From Marinobacter sp. 2_MG-2023 (lineage in GTDB: Bacteria; Pseudomonadota; Gammaproteobacteria; Pseudomonadales; Oleiphilaceae): DNA of 64,000 nucleotides. The notes beneath the pieces are model-generated. The model searched no databases and had not been told where the DNA came from. It worked only from the letters and a program-made list of their open reading frames with translations. Each line of letters starts with the position of its first letter. Position 1 is the stretch's first letter. The DNA lies in contig NZ_JAUOPH010000005.1 in NCBI RefSeq assembly GCF_030546935.1, forward strand, positions 307,944 to 371,943, read 5' to 3'. The position numbers and the translations under genes were made by a program. Of this stretch, positions 46,746 to 56,125 are shown piece after piece.

Positions 46746-48589
46746 CAGTAACGCCCAAACTTTGAATTTGCTAGCAATTGGTTTTTCATGATCTCTCGTT
46801 GATAGACTTCTGCGAACAATTCTCGGGTAGGAATCCTCATCCCTGAGTGACTATGTAACCATGTTGACTGATTCACCTGATCAATCTCATCTTTATCGAT
46901 TAAACTACTGATAAATCTGTCAAAATTATCTGATTTGGTATCCATAGCTTCCTCAAGCCCGACATACCCCAGCGCAGGCCGAGGCGGTTTCTCCGGAAAC
47001 CAGTTGTTTACCGCAAGTTTTTTCAACCGCAAAACATAATCCCTGGCCACTTGGGGGCTAACACTGGCTCGATGGTTCAAGGGGGCGAGCAGAGTATAAT
47101 CTGGTGGTCGTTCACCGTTCCGAAGGCAATCAATACAGGGCTGCCACAGGGCGCTTGCTTCAGCAAAAATGTCTTTCTCAAGCCTCTTCCAGTTATCCAG
47201 GATTGTTTGCTTCAAAACGCCGGGTGTAGCTAAAGAGCGCTGAGGGTGGGCTGTCATCCGCACATCGTAAGTCAGCGGTAAGTAGTCTTTGTAAAGCTTT
47301 TCGATTGCTGGCCCAAACCCGTTGTCGAGGAAGCTTGGGAAGGTCCACCATTTTTTGTCATAAGCACCCCGTAATTTACCGAGTATTTCATCCATGGGGT
47401 CATCTGCAGTTGCGATATCCCATGCTTTAACTGCGGCCCAGGAAACGGGTGAAATGACCCGCCACCACCAGTCATCATCTTCACTGCTGTCGGGCCCGAG
47501 AATGCCGTCGCCACGGGAGTGCAGCACAACGATTTTCCGTGCTGCCTTATGGGCATTGGGGAATACTCCCAGCCCCAGGGGGTGTACATCACGGTTACTG
47601 TCATTGGTCAGCGCATTGTCTGCGACGGCCGGCTGCCAGAGAAACAGGTGGTCAACCAGGTCTCGCTTACCCATGGCACCCATAATGTTCAGGGCGGTGA
47701 GCGCCACCCGAGCCCCAAGTGAATGAGAAATCAGGTTTATGGCTATGCCTGCATCTGCCAATTGCAGCAATAGCGGAGCCAGGCGCCGTCCCGCAGTCAT
47801 TGCGTTAAGCTCCGCCTGCATGAAGTCAGTTGAGCCCGTATTGCCCGGCCAGGAAACGTTGATGATGCGGCTATAGGGCATCCAGTTCTCGCCGTCGAAA
47901 CCCGCTGCGCGGTTTAACCGGTATTCCATATGGACCGCCCAGTTATGGGCGCCAGCGCCATTCAGGTATTCATCGTTCACCGTTTGCGGGTCTTGCCAGG
48001 CGGTGGCTTTATTGGAATGCCAGCCAAGCCGTCCCCACTCACCATGGGGGACGTTGTAGCCGTGCATAAAAATGAGCGCATTATTGCCGTTTTCCCGGAA
48101 ATACTTCAGTTGTTCGTCCGTCAGCAAGTCTTCAGATGCGGGTGCCGCTTCGCGCAGGTTAATGATCACTGGTGGTGGCAGGTGTATTGCGGTTGCCTTG
48201 CGCTCGCCCTGGATGACGGTCAGCTTTACCCCTTCGCCGAGCAGTTGGCCGGGGCGGAAACGGAGCTGTTTGCCTAAGGTATCGAACCCGATTAAATGTT
48301 CCCCCTCTTGCTCCTCCGGCCAGTGCCATCGCGCGTTGCCTGTGACAAGTTGGGTGAAGCGGGCCTCGGCATTATCTGGTGTATGCTCTGAGCCGTTTTG
48401 TGGTTCGGCGGTTACGAATTTTCCGCTTTCATCTTTGATACTGCCTGCATTGAGCAATGCTCTTGGTCGCAGGAGATTGTCGACGCGGCGCAAAAGTACA
48501 CTTGCGGTTTCGTGCTTGCAGACTGGCGTTCCGTGGGCTCCGAGAGGCGCAGTGCTGGGTGAAAATGGCAGATTGTTCGTGGGTGTCAT
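46745..48589 (-). CDS. Alpha/beta-hydrolase, probable type VI lipase effector
   Basis: A 614-residue protein without signal peptide. The N-terminal ~150 residues have no recognised fold. An alpha/beta-hydrolase domain follows (about 165-370): oxyanion FMHGYNV, nucleophile Ser290 in ISHSLGAR (SHSLG instead of the usual GHSLG), and a candidate Asp361 in HSRGDGILG. The C-terminal ~240 residues are helical and of unknown fold. It lies between a DUF4123 chaperone gene and a membrane-anchored WD40-like gene, both overlapping it by four bases. That context points to a Tle-type phospholipase delivered by type VI secretion. I cannot assign a Tle subfamily. Confidence 0.78.
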   Translation of the reverse strand: MTPTNNLPFSPSTAPLGAHGTPVCKHETASVLLRRVDNLLRPRALLNAGSIKDESGKFVTAEPQNGSEHTPDNAEARFTQLVTGNARWHWPEEQEGEHLIGFDTLGKQLRFRPGQLLGEGVKLTVIQGERKATAIHLPPPVIINLREAAPASEDLLTDEQLKYFRENGNNALIFMHGYNVPHGEWGRLGWHSNKATAWQDPQTVNDEYLNGAGAHNWAVHMEYRLNRAAGFDGENWMPYSRIINVSWPGNTGSTDFMQAELNAMTAGRRLAPLLLQLADAGIAINLISHSLGARVALTALNIMGAMGKRDLVDHLFLWQPAVADNALTNDSNRDVHPLGLGVFPNAHKAARKIVVLHSRGDGILGPDSSEDDDWWWRVISPVSWAAVKAWDIATADDPMDEILGKLRGAYDKKWWTFPSFLDNGFGPAIEKLYKDYLPLTYDVRMTAHPQRSLATPGVLKQTILDNWKRLEKDIFAEASALWQPCIDCLRNGERPPDYTLLAPLNHRASVSPQVARDYVLRLKKLAVNNWFPEKPPRPALGYVGLEEAMDTKSDNFDRFISSLIDKDEIDQVNQSTWLHSHSGMRIPTRELFAEVYQREIMKNQLLANSKFGRY

Positions 48590-49467
48590 CAGGTTCCTTC
48601 CTGTGATTGTGGTAGCGTCGCAAGCGCTTCCAGTACGTCTGACCAGCAGGCTCCTTGCCTGGTTTTGCTTAGGGTCGATATCTCTCCGTCGTTTAGTGTT
48701 CTGGTAAAGCCCCGCATGATCAATACTCCGGCGCCTTCAACCAAGCCTTGCTCACTCGTTGCCCCCAGCGTTTTCAATTGTTGGAACCAGCCAGACACTG
48801 TCTGTTTCTGCAATCCATTGTTTTCGGCCAAGGCATTTGCGAGTAAACCGCGCCGATAGGCCTCTGCGGATGCGAGATTCTCTTGCGTCAATTCAAGAGG
48901 GGCAGGGTTTCGCTCCCACAACTCATCCGGAAGTGCTTTGGGTTGGGCCTTCGTAAGCGACCAGTTGGCACCCGCATGGCAACCATGGATGGCAGTTAGC
49001 GGGCCGAGAATCCGCAGACGCTGGTGGGGTGACAATGATGTTGCAAGGCTGGCCAGTGTTGCTGGATCCGCGTAACGAAAAAGGCTTTCACCCCCAGGGC
49101 TGAACACGGTGTTCAGACAGGCAAAGTGATCGCAGGTTGCCTCCAGAGTCAACTCCTGGCCATACAGTACCAGTGCTTTACCCTCGGCCAGCCACTTATG
49201 GAGCCATTCTTTACTGCGGGCTGATACGGGTTGGATAACCAGAGGGCCATCGGAGGCTAGTTCGCGGTATTCCGAGTGGATATACGGCAGGTCATAAACC
49301 GGTGTGGGGTCGTGTTCAAATAACAGGCGTAAAGCATCGGGATGCTTTGACTGATCTACCAGGTACCCACTGGCGCCTTCGGCCACCGAGCCTGGGTGAT
49401 AACAAAACGAGGTGTGGGTCTGAGCTTCCTGGCTCATGGCTGGGGAGTCCTTCATGGCTGCCTTCAT
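48589..49467 (-). CDS. DUF4123 type VI effector chaperone (TEC/Tap)
   Basis: A 292-residue soluble protein. The DUF4123 core is clear: GYLVDQSKHPDALRLLFE, PLVIQPVSARSKEWLHKWL, and LFRYADPATLASLATSLS followed by HQRLRILGPLTAI. DUF4123 proteins load cargo effectors onto their VgrG. It overlaps the effector gene start by four bases (ATGA). The start is uncertain among ATGs at 49467, 49455 and 49437; 49467 has AAGGA three bases upstream. No vgrG, PAAR or hcp gene is in the neighbourhood, so the spike must be encoded elsewhere. Confidence 0.82.
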   Translation of the reverse strand: MKAAMKDSPAMSQEAQTHTSFCYHPGSVAEGASGYLVDQSKHPDALRLLFEHDPTPVYDLPYIHSEYRELASDGPLVIQPVSARSKEWLHKWLAEGKALVLYGQELTLEATCDHFACLNTVFSPGGESLFRYADPATLASLATSLSPHQRLRILGPLTAIHGCHAGANWSLTKAQPKALPDELWERNPAPLELTQENLASAEAYRRGLLANALAENNGLQKQTVSGWFQQLKTLGATSEQGLVEGAGVLIMRGFTRTLNDGEISTLSKTRQGACWSDVLEALATLPQSQEGT

Positions 49468-49576
49468 CTATCCTTAGATGACCAGTAAATGCAGAGTGAT
49501 AGTAGCCGAACGTTGAAACACTGTCATCTGTCGGGATTTGCGGTTCTCCCACTTAGTTACATAGTTCTCGAAAATG

Positions 49577-49607
49577 AAAAAAGGGGCGCCTTTTCAGGCA
49601 CCCCTTT
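49577..49607 (-). terminator. Terminator after amtB
   Basis: Arms GGGGCGCCT (49583-49591) and AGGCACCCC (49596-49604), with one C-A mismatch, close a TTTC loop. On the minus strand the A-run at 49577-49582 becomes a T-run after the stem. It lies about 25 bases beyond the amtB stop and separates it from the DUF4123 operon. Confidence 0.85.
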
Positions 49608-49627
49608 CTGTTTGTCGTCAAAGGCGA

Positions 49628-50896
49628 TTATTTGCCGCTGACAAACTCCGGGTAGGCTTCCATGCCGCACTCGGACAGGTCCACACCCTCGTACTCTTCT
49701 TCTTCGGTGACACGTACACCCATCACAGCTTTGATGATGCCCCAGACCAGCAGGCTGGCAAGGAACACCCAGACAAAGATGGTTACAGCGCCAATCAATT
49801 GTCCGCTGAAAGTAGCACCACTGTTAGTGATAGGAACCAGCATCAGCCCGATGAAACCACATACGCCGTGAGCTGAGATGGCGCCTACAGGATCATCGAT
49901 ACGCAGCTTGTCCAGGAAGATGATGCTGAATACCACGGCTATGCCGCCCAGACCGCCCCAGAGGGTTGCGACCAAAGCGCTAGGCGTAGAGGGCTCGGCG
50001 GTGATAACTACCAGGCCTGCAATCGCACCGTTGAGGAGCATGGTCAGATCCGCTTTTCCGAAGAGCAAGCGGCCGGTTATCAGAGCCGCTATAGCACCGC
50101 CGGCAGCGGCTGCGTTGGTATTTAGGAACACCATGGCAACTGAGTTGGCGCTGGCGATATCGCCCAGCTTCAGAACCGAACCGCCGTTAAAGCCGAACCA
50201 GCCCATCCAAAGGATAAAGGTACCCAATGCAGCCAGAGGCAGGTTAGCACCGGGGATGGCGCGGATTTCGCCATTGGGGCCATATTTGCCTTTACGGGCT
50301 CCGAGCAAGATTACGCCCGCAAGTGCAGCAGCCGCACCGGCCATGTGAACAATGCCTGAACCGGCAAAGTCGCTGAAACCAAGGTCGCCGAGGTTGTAGA
50401 GCCCAAAGACGTCCTTGCCGCCCCAGGTCCAGGAGCCTTCCAGCGGGTAGATTACACCGGTCATTACGACAGCGAAGGCAAGGAATGCCCAGAGCTTCAT
50501 GCGCTCAGCGACCGCGCCGGACACGATTGACATGGCAGTAGCCACGAACACGACCTGGAAGAAGAAGTCAGCAGCACCCGAATAGATGGAGCCACCTTCA
50601 AAGCCATCTTCACGAGCGGCATAGTCGCCCAGAACCGCAGCCGGGTCTGTGCTTTCTATGCCTGCCAGAAGCAGGGAACCGTCGTACATGATTGCGTAAC
50701 CACACACCAGATACATGATGGAGGCGACCGCGAATAGAGCGACGTTTTTGGTGAGAATTTCAGTTGTGTTCTTGGCCCTTACAAGCCCTGACTCGAGCAT
50801 GGCAAAGCCGGCGGCCATCCACATTACCAGGGCGCCGCACACCAAGAAATAAAAGGTATCTATTGCATACTGCAGGTGAAAAATATTGCTTTCCAT
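49628..50896 (-). CDS. amtB: Ammonium transporter AmtB
   Basis: Inner-membrane ammonium channel of 422 residues. It has the N-terminal AIDTFYFLVCGALVMWMAAGF helix region, the conserved gate and channel blocks (GFSDFAGSGIVHMAGAAAAL, GWFGFNGGS), and the twin-His helices (ISAHGVCGFIGLML). The C-terminal cytosolic tail is the PII-binding part. It follows glnK on the same strand with a 70-base gap, the standard nitrogen-sensing pair. Confidence 0.97.
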   Translation of the reverse strand: MESNIFHLQYAIDTFYFLVCGALVMWMAAGFAMLESGLVRAKNTTEILTKNVALFAVASIMYLVCGYAIMYDGSLLLAGIESTDPAAVLGDYAAREDGFEGGSIYSGAADFFFQVVFVATAMSIVSGAVAERMKLWAFLAFAVVMTGVIYPLEGSWTWGGKDVFGLYNLGDLGFSDFAGSGIVHMAGAAAALAGVILLGARKGKYGPNGEIRAIPGANLPLAALGTFILWMGWFGFNGGSVLKLGDIASANSVAMVFLNTNAAAAGGAIAALITGRLLFGKADLTMLLNGAIAGLVVITAEPSTPSALVATLWGGLGGIAVVFSIIFLDKLRIDDPVGAISAHGVCGFIGLMLVPITNSGATFSGQLIGAVTIFVWVFLASLLVWGIIKAVMGVRVTEEEEYEGVDLSECGMEAYPEFVSGK

Positions 50897-50965
50897 AGGA
50901 TGCCCTCCGCACGAGGCACTTCGAATTAGTTTTTTTGCGTTGGCAGTTACGTGGTCAGATCAGAA

Positions 50966-51328
<363 letters not shown>

Positions 51329-51414
51329 TCAACGTGAGAGCCCCACGGCCGGTTGTTGAGTTCGGGGTGCTGTCGCTTCGCACGTCACTTGTGCGGAATG
51401 CGTACGAGAGCTAT

Positions 51415-51430
51415 AGCACCGGGTATGCCA
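51415..51430 (-). promoter_or_regulatory. Sigma-54 promoter of glnK-amtB
   Basis: TGGCATACCCGGTGCT on the minus strand matches the -24/-12 consensus (TGGCAY-N5-TTGCW) with a single mismatch, and the GG and GC pairs are exactly 12 bases apart. It lies about 110 bases before the glnK start. Confidence 0.75.
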
Positions 51431-51507
51431 ACGCAAAAAAATTATTTAAAATCAGTGTTCTATGGTGTTAATGCGGTGATCGTCTACCAGCTTGGGTGCC
51501 AGCTGCT

Positions 51508-51522
51508 GCACCAATGTGGTGC
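51508..51522. promoter_or_regulatory. NtrC-type operator
   Basis: GCACCAATGTGGTGC is a perfect palindrome around three central bases and matches the NtrC enhancer pattern GCAC-N7-GTGC. It sits about 78-107 bases upstream of the sigma-54 element, the usual enhancer distance. With the ubiK promoter it accounts for the gene-free stretch 51305-51693; nothing else is seen there. Confidence 0.65.
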
Positions 51523-51595
51523 GTAACGAGATCCCGTGACCCAGGTTGGAGCGGGGTAACGGCTGGCGTGACCAATAGAGTGCTCACCGCACACA

Positions 51596-51624
51596 TTATG
51601 GCAGGGCTGGCGGTGTGATACACT
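51596..51624 (+). promoter_or_regulatory. Extended -10 promoter for ubiK-comM
   Basis: TGATACACT (51616-51624) is an extended -10 with TACACT, and a weak -35 TTATGG (51596-51601) lies 17 bases before it. The ubiK GTG is about 70 bases downstream. Confidence 0.4.
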
Positions 51625-51693
51625 CCTGCAAAACGGCTTTGGCGCTGCTCTTTTGGTCGAAACCGGACATTATTCAAATCAGTGAGGTGAAGC

Positions 51694-51948
51694 GTGAAAG
51701 GTCCCCAGGATATTTTCGCCCAATTACAGGGGCAGTTTGGTCAGTTTGTCCCGGATATGGCTCGTGCTGCCCGGGATGATTTTGAAACCCAGGCTCGTGC
51801 AACAGTCATGGCTGTTTTGTCTCGCCTGGAGCTGGTAACCCGGGAAGAGTTTGATGGCCAGCAAGCGGTCCTTATGAAAACCCGCGAAAAGGTCGAGGCT
51901 CTTGAGAAAAGGGTTGCTGAGCTGGAAAAGTCCCTGAGCGCAGAATAA
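51694..51948 (+). CDS. ubiK: Ubiquinone biosynthesis accessory factor UbiK
   Basis: An 84-residue protein of the UbiK/BMFP family (formerly YqiC). The N-terminal amphipathic helix (IFAQLQGQFGQFVPDMAR) and C-terminal coiled coil (VEALEKRVAELEKSLSAE) are typical. UbiK is a scaffold for the ubiquinone metabolon with UbiJ. The start is GTG 51694 with GAGGTGAAG upstream. It precedes comM, as in Pseudomonas. Confidence 0.88.
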   Translation: MKGPQDIFAQLQGQFGQFVPDMARAARDDFETQARATVMAVLSRLELVTREEFDGQQAVLMKTREKVEALEKRVAELEKSLSAE

Positions 51949-52030
51949 ACCCTGGTAGTTTCCGGCAGGAAGCCGGAGAGGCCTGGTAACCAAGGCCCTA
52001 TAAGATATTGGAAAACCATGGAAGGTTGTT

Positions 52031-53557
52031 ATGCTTGCTGTCGTTCATTCCCGCGCATCCATTGGCGTTTCTGCACCGGAGGTGACCGTCGAGGTGCACC
52101 TTTCCGGTGGCTTACCGGCACTCTCTATTGTGGGCATGCCGGAAACCGGTGTACGCGAAAGCCGGGAGCGTGTAAGAAGTGCCCTGCTTAATGCAGGTTT
52201 TGAATTTCCCGCCCGCCGAATAACCATAAACCTTGCGCCTGCAGACCTGCCCAAAGAGGGTGGTCGTTTCGATTTGCCGATTGCACTGGGCATTCTTGCT
52301 GCCTCCGGACAGATTCCGACAGAAAGTTTATCTTCCTGTGAATTCCTAGGAGAGCTTTCGCTTGATGGTGCGCTCCGACCACTCAAGGGTGTGTTGCCTG
52401 CAGTGCTGGCCGCGCGCAAGGAGGGCCGAAGTTTACTTATACCGAATGCTAACGCCGAAGAAGCCGCTCTTGCGAGCCAGGATGATGTACTGGCAGCGGG
52501 CCATTTACTGGCAGTCTGTGAGCATCTGTGTGGTCGCGCCCGGCTGGTTCCGGTGCCCGGTACTATGCCTGAGTCGGAGGCTGTGCCAGGTACGCTGGAT
52601 CTTGTGGATGTGCAGGGGCAACAAGTTCCTCGCAGGGCTCTTGAGGTGGCTGCGGCGGGCGGCCACAATTTGTTGTTTTTCGGCCCGCCAGGCACGGGCA
52701 AAAGTATGCTGGCGAGTCGTTTGCCTGGAATTCTTCCGGATCTGGAGAATGAACATGCCATGGAAGTTGCGAGTGTGCACTCAGTGGCCGGGCATCCGCT
52801 ACGAACAGGAGGCTGGCGCCAGCCCCCGTTCAGGTCGCCCCATCACACCGCTTCAGCCGTGGCGTTGGTTGGTGGTGGAAGCAGCCCGAGGCCAGGAGAA
52901 ATCTCCCTGGCACATCGCGGAGTCTTGTTTCTTGACGAGCTGCCAGAATTTGACCGCAGGGTTCTGGAAGTGCTGCGTGAGCCTATGGAAACCGGAGAAA
53001 TATCCATTAGCCGCGCCGCGCGTCAGGTTACTTTCCCTGCGCGGTTTCAGGTCATTGGCGCGATGAACCCTTGCCCCTGCGGCTACAGCGGGCACCCGAC
53101 CATTGAATGCCAGTGCACGCCACAGCAGGTGATGCGTTACCGGTCGAAAATTTCAGGCCCCCTGCTGGATAGATTTGACCTCCATGTAGAGGTGCCGGTG
53201 CAGGGGGGCGACATACTTATGCACACCGGTGGCGGCGGCGAAACCAGCTCTGTGGTGCGTGAGCGAGTTGTGCTTGCCAGAGAGCGTCAGTCGCTGCGCG
53301 GATGTATTAATGCCACCTTATCGGGGCGTGACTTGCAACACGCCTGTAGCCTTGAGCGTTCCGGCGAAATGTTGCTTTCAGCTGCTATGGAAAAGCTTGG
53401 GTTGTCGGCCCGGGCGCTGCACAGAATACTTCGAGTGGCGCGCACATTGGCGGATCTCGAGGGGTGTGATGTCGTTTCGCAGTCGCACTTGGCGGAAGCC
53501 CTGGGTTACCGTCAGTTTGATCGCCAGGCCGGTCACGGCACTGTGGTATCCGCCTGA
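52031..53557 (+). CDS. comM: ComM/YifB branch-migration helicase
   Basis: A 508-residue AAA+ Mg-chelatase-like protein. N-terminal lon-like domain (about 1-165) with GGLPALSIVGMPETGVRESR; Walker A GPPGTGKS; Walker B FLDELPEF; C-terminal helical lid. A zinc-like cysteine motif CPCGYSG with CQC is present. In naturally competent bacteria, ComM is a helicase for integrating transformed DNA. An 82-base gap separates it from ubiK. Confidence 0.95.
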   Translation: MLAVVHSRASIGVSAPEVTVEVHLSGGLPALSIVGMPETGVRESRERVRSALLNAGFEFPARRITINLAPADLPKEGGRFDLPIALGILAASGQIPTESLSSCEFLGELSLDGALRPLKGVLPAVLAARKEGRSLLIPNANAEEAALASQDDVLAAGHLLAVCEHLCGRARLVPVPGTMPESEAVPGTLDLVDVQGQQVPRRALEVAAAGGHNLLFFGPPGTGKSMLASRLPGILPDLENEHAMEVASVHSVAGHPLRTGGWRQPPFRSPHHTASAVALVGGGSSPRPGEISLAHRGVLFLDELPEFDRRVLEVLREPMETGEISISRAARQVTFPARFQVIGAMNPCPCGYSGHPTIECQCTPQQVMRYRSKISGPLLDRFDLHVEVPVQGGDILMHTGGGGETSSVVRERVVLARERQSLRGCINATLSGRDLQHACSLERSGEMLLSAAMEKLGLSARALHRILRVARTLADLEGCDVVSQSHLAEALGYRQFDRQAGHGTVVSA

Positions 53558-53628
53558 CTGGTCCTACTCTGTTAAACTGTTTGCAAATACCGTTAAGCAG
53601 AACCGCAGCCAGCGGTTAAGGATTGCAG

Positions 53629-54372
53629 ATGACTGATCAGAAAGAGCCGCAAGATGATAGTGCCCCGAAACAGGCAGCCGGTGATTCGCCAATTACGACG
53701 CGCCGGGGTGTCCGCAGTTTCGTGCTGCGTCAGGGGCGCATGACAGAAGGCCAAAAAAAGGCCTATGAGCGCAGTTGGCCAAAGTTTGGCCTGAGCCGTG
53801 AGGATGGCGTGATTGATCCGCGTCAGGTGTTTGGCCGGGATGCCATGCTCAATCTTGAAATCGGTTTCGGTATGGGGCGTTCTCTGGCAGAAATGGCTGA
53901 AGCCGCACCGGAGCAGGATTTCATCGGCGTGGAAGTTCACCTGCCGGGCGTAGGCGCACTGCTCAAGGAAATTGAGGATCGCGGGCTTGAGAACATCCGT
54001 ATTTACAATATAGACGCCAACGATGTGATTGATTTGTGCCTGCCGGATGCCTGCCTGGATCAGGTAATGGTGTTTTTCCCGGATCCCTGGCACAAGAAGA
54101 AACATCACAAACGCCGGCTAGTGCAGCCTGAGTTTGTGCAGCGTATCCGTCACAAATTGAGAGTGGGCGGTATCCTGCATCTTGCAACAGATTGGGAGAA
54201 CTACGCTGAGCACATGATGGAGGTTATGGGTGATTCTGAAGGGTTTGCCAATACTCAGGAGCAGGGCGGATTTTCTCCGCGCCCAGAGTATCGCCCGATT
54301 ACCAAATTCGAGAAGCGCGGTGAAAATCTGGGCCATGGCGTGTGGGATCTATTGTTCCACCGCACCAATTGA
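53629..54372 (+). CDS. trmB: tRNA (guanine-N7)-methyltransferase TrmB
   Basis: SAM-dependent enzyme that methylates G46 in the tRNA variable loop. It is 247 residues. The SAM-binding block [16 protein letters not shown] and the catalytic/tRNA block [16 protein letters not shown] are intact, and the C-terminal [16 protein letters not shown] is standard. ATG 53629 has AAGGA six bases upstream; a TTG two codons earlier is less likely. Confidence 0.97.
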   Translation: MTDQKEPQDDSAPKQAAGDSPITTRRGVRSFVLRQGRMTEGQKKAYERSWPKFGLSREDGVIDPRQVFGRDAMLNLEIGFGMGRSLAEMAEAAPEQDFIGVEVHLPGVGALLKEIEDRGLENIRIYNIDANDVIDLCLPDACLDQVMVFFPDPWHKKKHHKRRLVQPEFVQRIRHKLRVGGILHLATDWENYAEHMMEVMGDSEGFANTQEQGGFSPRPEYRPITKFEKRGENLGHGVWDLLFHRTN

Positions 54373-54438
54373 GATTTTGGCTGAAGCCCCGTCAAGTCTT
54401 GGCTGACGCTCTTTGAGTGGCTGTTTTCTCCGCCTGAC

Positions 54439-54972
54439 TCAGCCCGGCTCCAGTGGATGGCGCCGGGCTGCACGAATGATCACCAGCCCAGCGATGCCAA
54501 GCGTCAGAGCGGTAAACTTGGCTAATGCGCTGATGGCAGCGGCCACGCTGATGGCATCCGCGGGGGCCTCCAGATTATTCAGCAACAAAACGTTCTCCGT
54601 GGCATCGGCGAGGCCGGCGGCGATAAAGAGCGTTCGAATCCAGCGCGCAGCGTTGCGTTCGCGAACACCGGGCCTGTCCCGGGTGCAGTGCCGGGTCAGC
54701 AATATAAGCGTGAGGCAATAAACAGGGATAAACAGAAAATCCAGCCACAGAGAAAGTCTCGCCCATTGCAGGCCTTCGTCGCCCCAGCTTCGCACAATAG
54801 CCAGCGCCTGCTCGGCGCTCCCCGCTAACTGATAGCTGACAATGCCCTGATGTGCCGACCCTGTTTTCAGGGGCTGGTTGATCACCAGTAAAGCAACCAG
54901 AAGAAGCAAAGTCATAACCAGGCAGGCTTTCAAGCCTTTAGTTAAAGCAGGTAATTCCTTTTCTGTGTCCAT
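54439..54972 (-). CDS. Four-helix membrane protein of unknown function
   Basis: A 177-residue inner-membrane protein. Hydrophobic segments near 17-32 (ACLVMTLLLLVALLVI), 75-95 (LWLDFLFIPVYCLTLILL), 112-130 and 145-168 suggest four helices. No family is recognised. The start shares one base with the hemW stop, so it is coupled to hemW and probably cotranscribed. Confidence 0.75.
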   Translation of the reverse strand: MDTEKELPALTKGLKACLVMTLLLLVALLVINQPLKTGSAHQGIVSYQLAGSAEQALAIVRSWGDEGLQWARLSLWLDFLFIPVYCLTLILLTRHCTRDRPGVRERNAARWIRTLFIAAGLADATENVLLLNNLEAPADAISVAAAISALAKFTALTLGIAGLVIIRAARRHPLEPG

Positions 54973-56120
54973 TACAGAAAACGCTCCAAAAGACTGTTCA
55001 GATACCTTTGTCCCAGGGCTGTTGCCTGAAGCCGATCTGTGAACAGCAGTTTATCGTCACGCAGTTTCTGAAGTTGTACCCCAATGGATGTCAGGGGTAA
55101 ACCCGTCCGTTCGAAAAATAGGCTTTCATCCACTCCTTTCCGAAGGCGCAGGGCGTTCATCAGAAACTCGAGAGGAAGTTCCTCTGCATCGATTTCTGCG
55201 CTTCCGGAGGTGCGGCTGCCGATCCGGTTCAGGTAGGCGTCTGGTTGCCGTGTTTTCCAGTAACGCCTGATCGTGCCATCTGGCAGGCTGATTTTACCGT
55301 GGCCGCCCGCACCCAGCGCCATATAGTCACCGAACGACCAGTAGTTCAGGTTGTGCCGTGAGGCCTTGCCTGCCCGGCACCACGCGGATATTTCATAGTC
55401 GTTGAAGCCTTGCTGACGCAAATACTCCCCGCCCTGATCGGCGATCTCACAGAGCAGGTCGTCATCCGGCAGATCCGGTGGACGGCTATAAAACTCGGTG
55501 TTGGGCTCCAACGTCAGTTGGTACCAGGACAGGTGCGGTGGTTCATGGCTCATGGCAGATCTGAGATCTTCAAGAGCTTCATCAGGCGTCTGGTTGGGCA
55601 AGCCGTGCATCAGGTCCAGATTGAAATTATCAAAGCCCGCTTTTCTCGCCGTGTCGATCGCCCGGTGCGCCGCTGCGCTGTCATGGATGCGCCCCAGTGA
55701 TTTCAAATGGGCCGGGTTGAAACTTTGCACGCCAATAGACAGACGGTTGATGCCGGCTTCCCGGAAGGCTTCGAAACGGCCCTCCTCCAGTGTGCCTGGG
55801 TTGGCCTCAAGCGTAATCTCTGCATCCTTTGCGAAAGTGAGGCGCTCGGAGAGGCCCTTGAACAGCTTGCTGTAGAAGCCGCCGCTCATCAGCGAAGGCG
55901 TTCCTCCGCCAATAAAAACGGTTTCAATAGCTCTGCCAGATGAAAATGCAAGATCCTGGTCCAGGTCTTCAAGCAGGGCAGTCAGATAGGCGGATTCGGG
56001 GAGATCGCTCTGGATGGCATGAGAATTAAAGTCACAGTACGGACATTTGCGCACGCACCAGGGCACATGAATGTACAGACTCAGAGGGGGAATGACCGAT
56101 GCCGGGACGATTGAGGTCAC
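54972..56120 (-). CDS. hemW: Heme chaperone HemW (radical SAM)
   Basis: A 382-residue radical-SAM protein (formerly labelled coproporphyrinogen III oxidase-like). The 4Fe-4S motif is CVRKCPYC (Cx3CxxC). SAM blocks include VFIGGGTPSL and EANPGTLEEGRFEAFREAG, and a HemN-like C-terminal domain follows. HemW binds heme and delivers it to apoproteins. The GTG at 56120 was chosen because it is five bases after the rdgB stop and gives the E. coli-like length; a longer reading overlaps rdgB. Confidence 0.92.
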   Translation of the reverse strand: MTSIVPASVIPPLSLYIHVPWCVRKCPYCDFNSHAIQSDLPESAYLTALLEDLDQDLAFSSGRAIETVFIGGGTPSLMSGGFYSKLFKGLSERLTFAKDAEITLEANPGTLEEGRFEAFREAGINRLSIGVQSFNPAHLKSLGRIHDSAAAHRAIDTARKAGFDNFNLDLMHGLPNQTPDEALEDLRSAMSHEPPHLSWYQLTLEPNTEFYSRPPDLPDDDLLCEIADQGGEYLRQQGFNDYEISAWCRAGKASRHNLNYWSFGDYMALGAGGHGKISLPDGTIRRYWKTRQPDAYLNRIGSRTSGSAEIDAEELPLEFLMNALRLRKGVDESLFFERTGLPLTSIGVQLQKLRDDKLLFTDRLQATALGQRYLNSLLERFL

Positions 56121-56125
56121 CGGGT

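Noticed and set aside
48072..48707. 211-codon open frame on the plus strand inside the effector island
   Set aside because: Antisense to the lipase-like effector and the DUF4123 gene; Ser/Arg-rich translation typical of a shadow frame. I considered an antitoxin but found no support.
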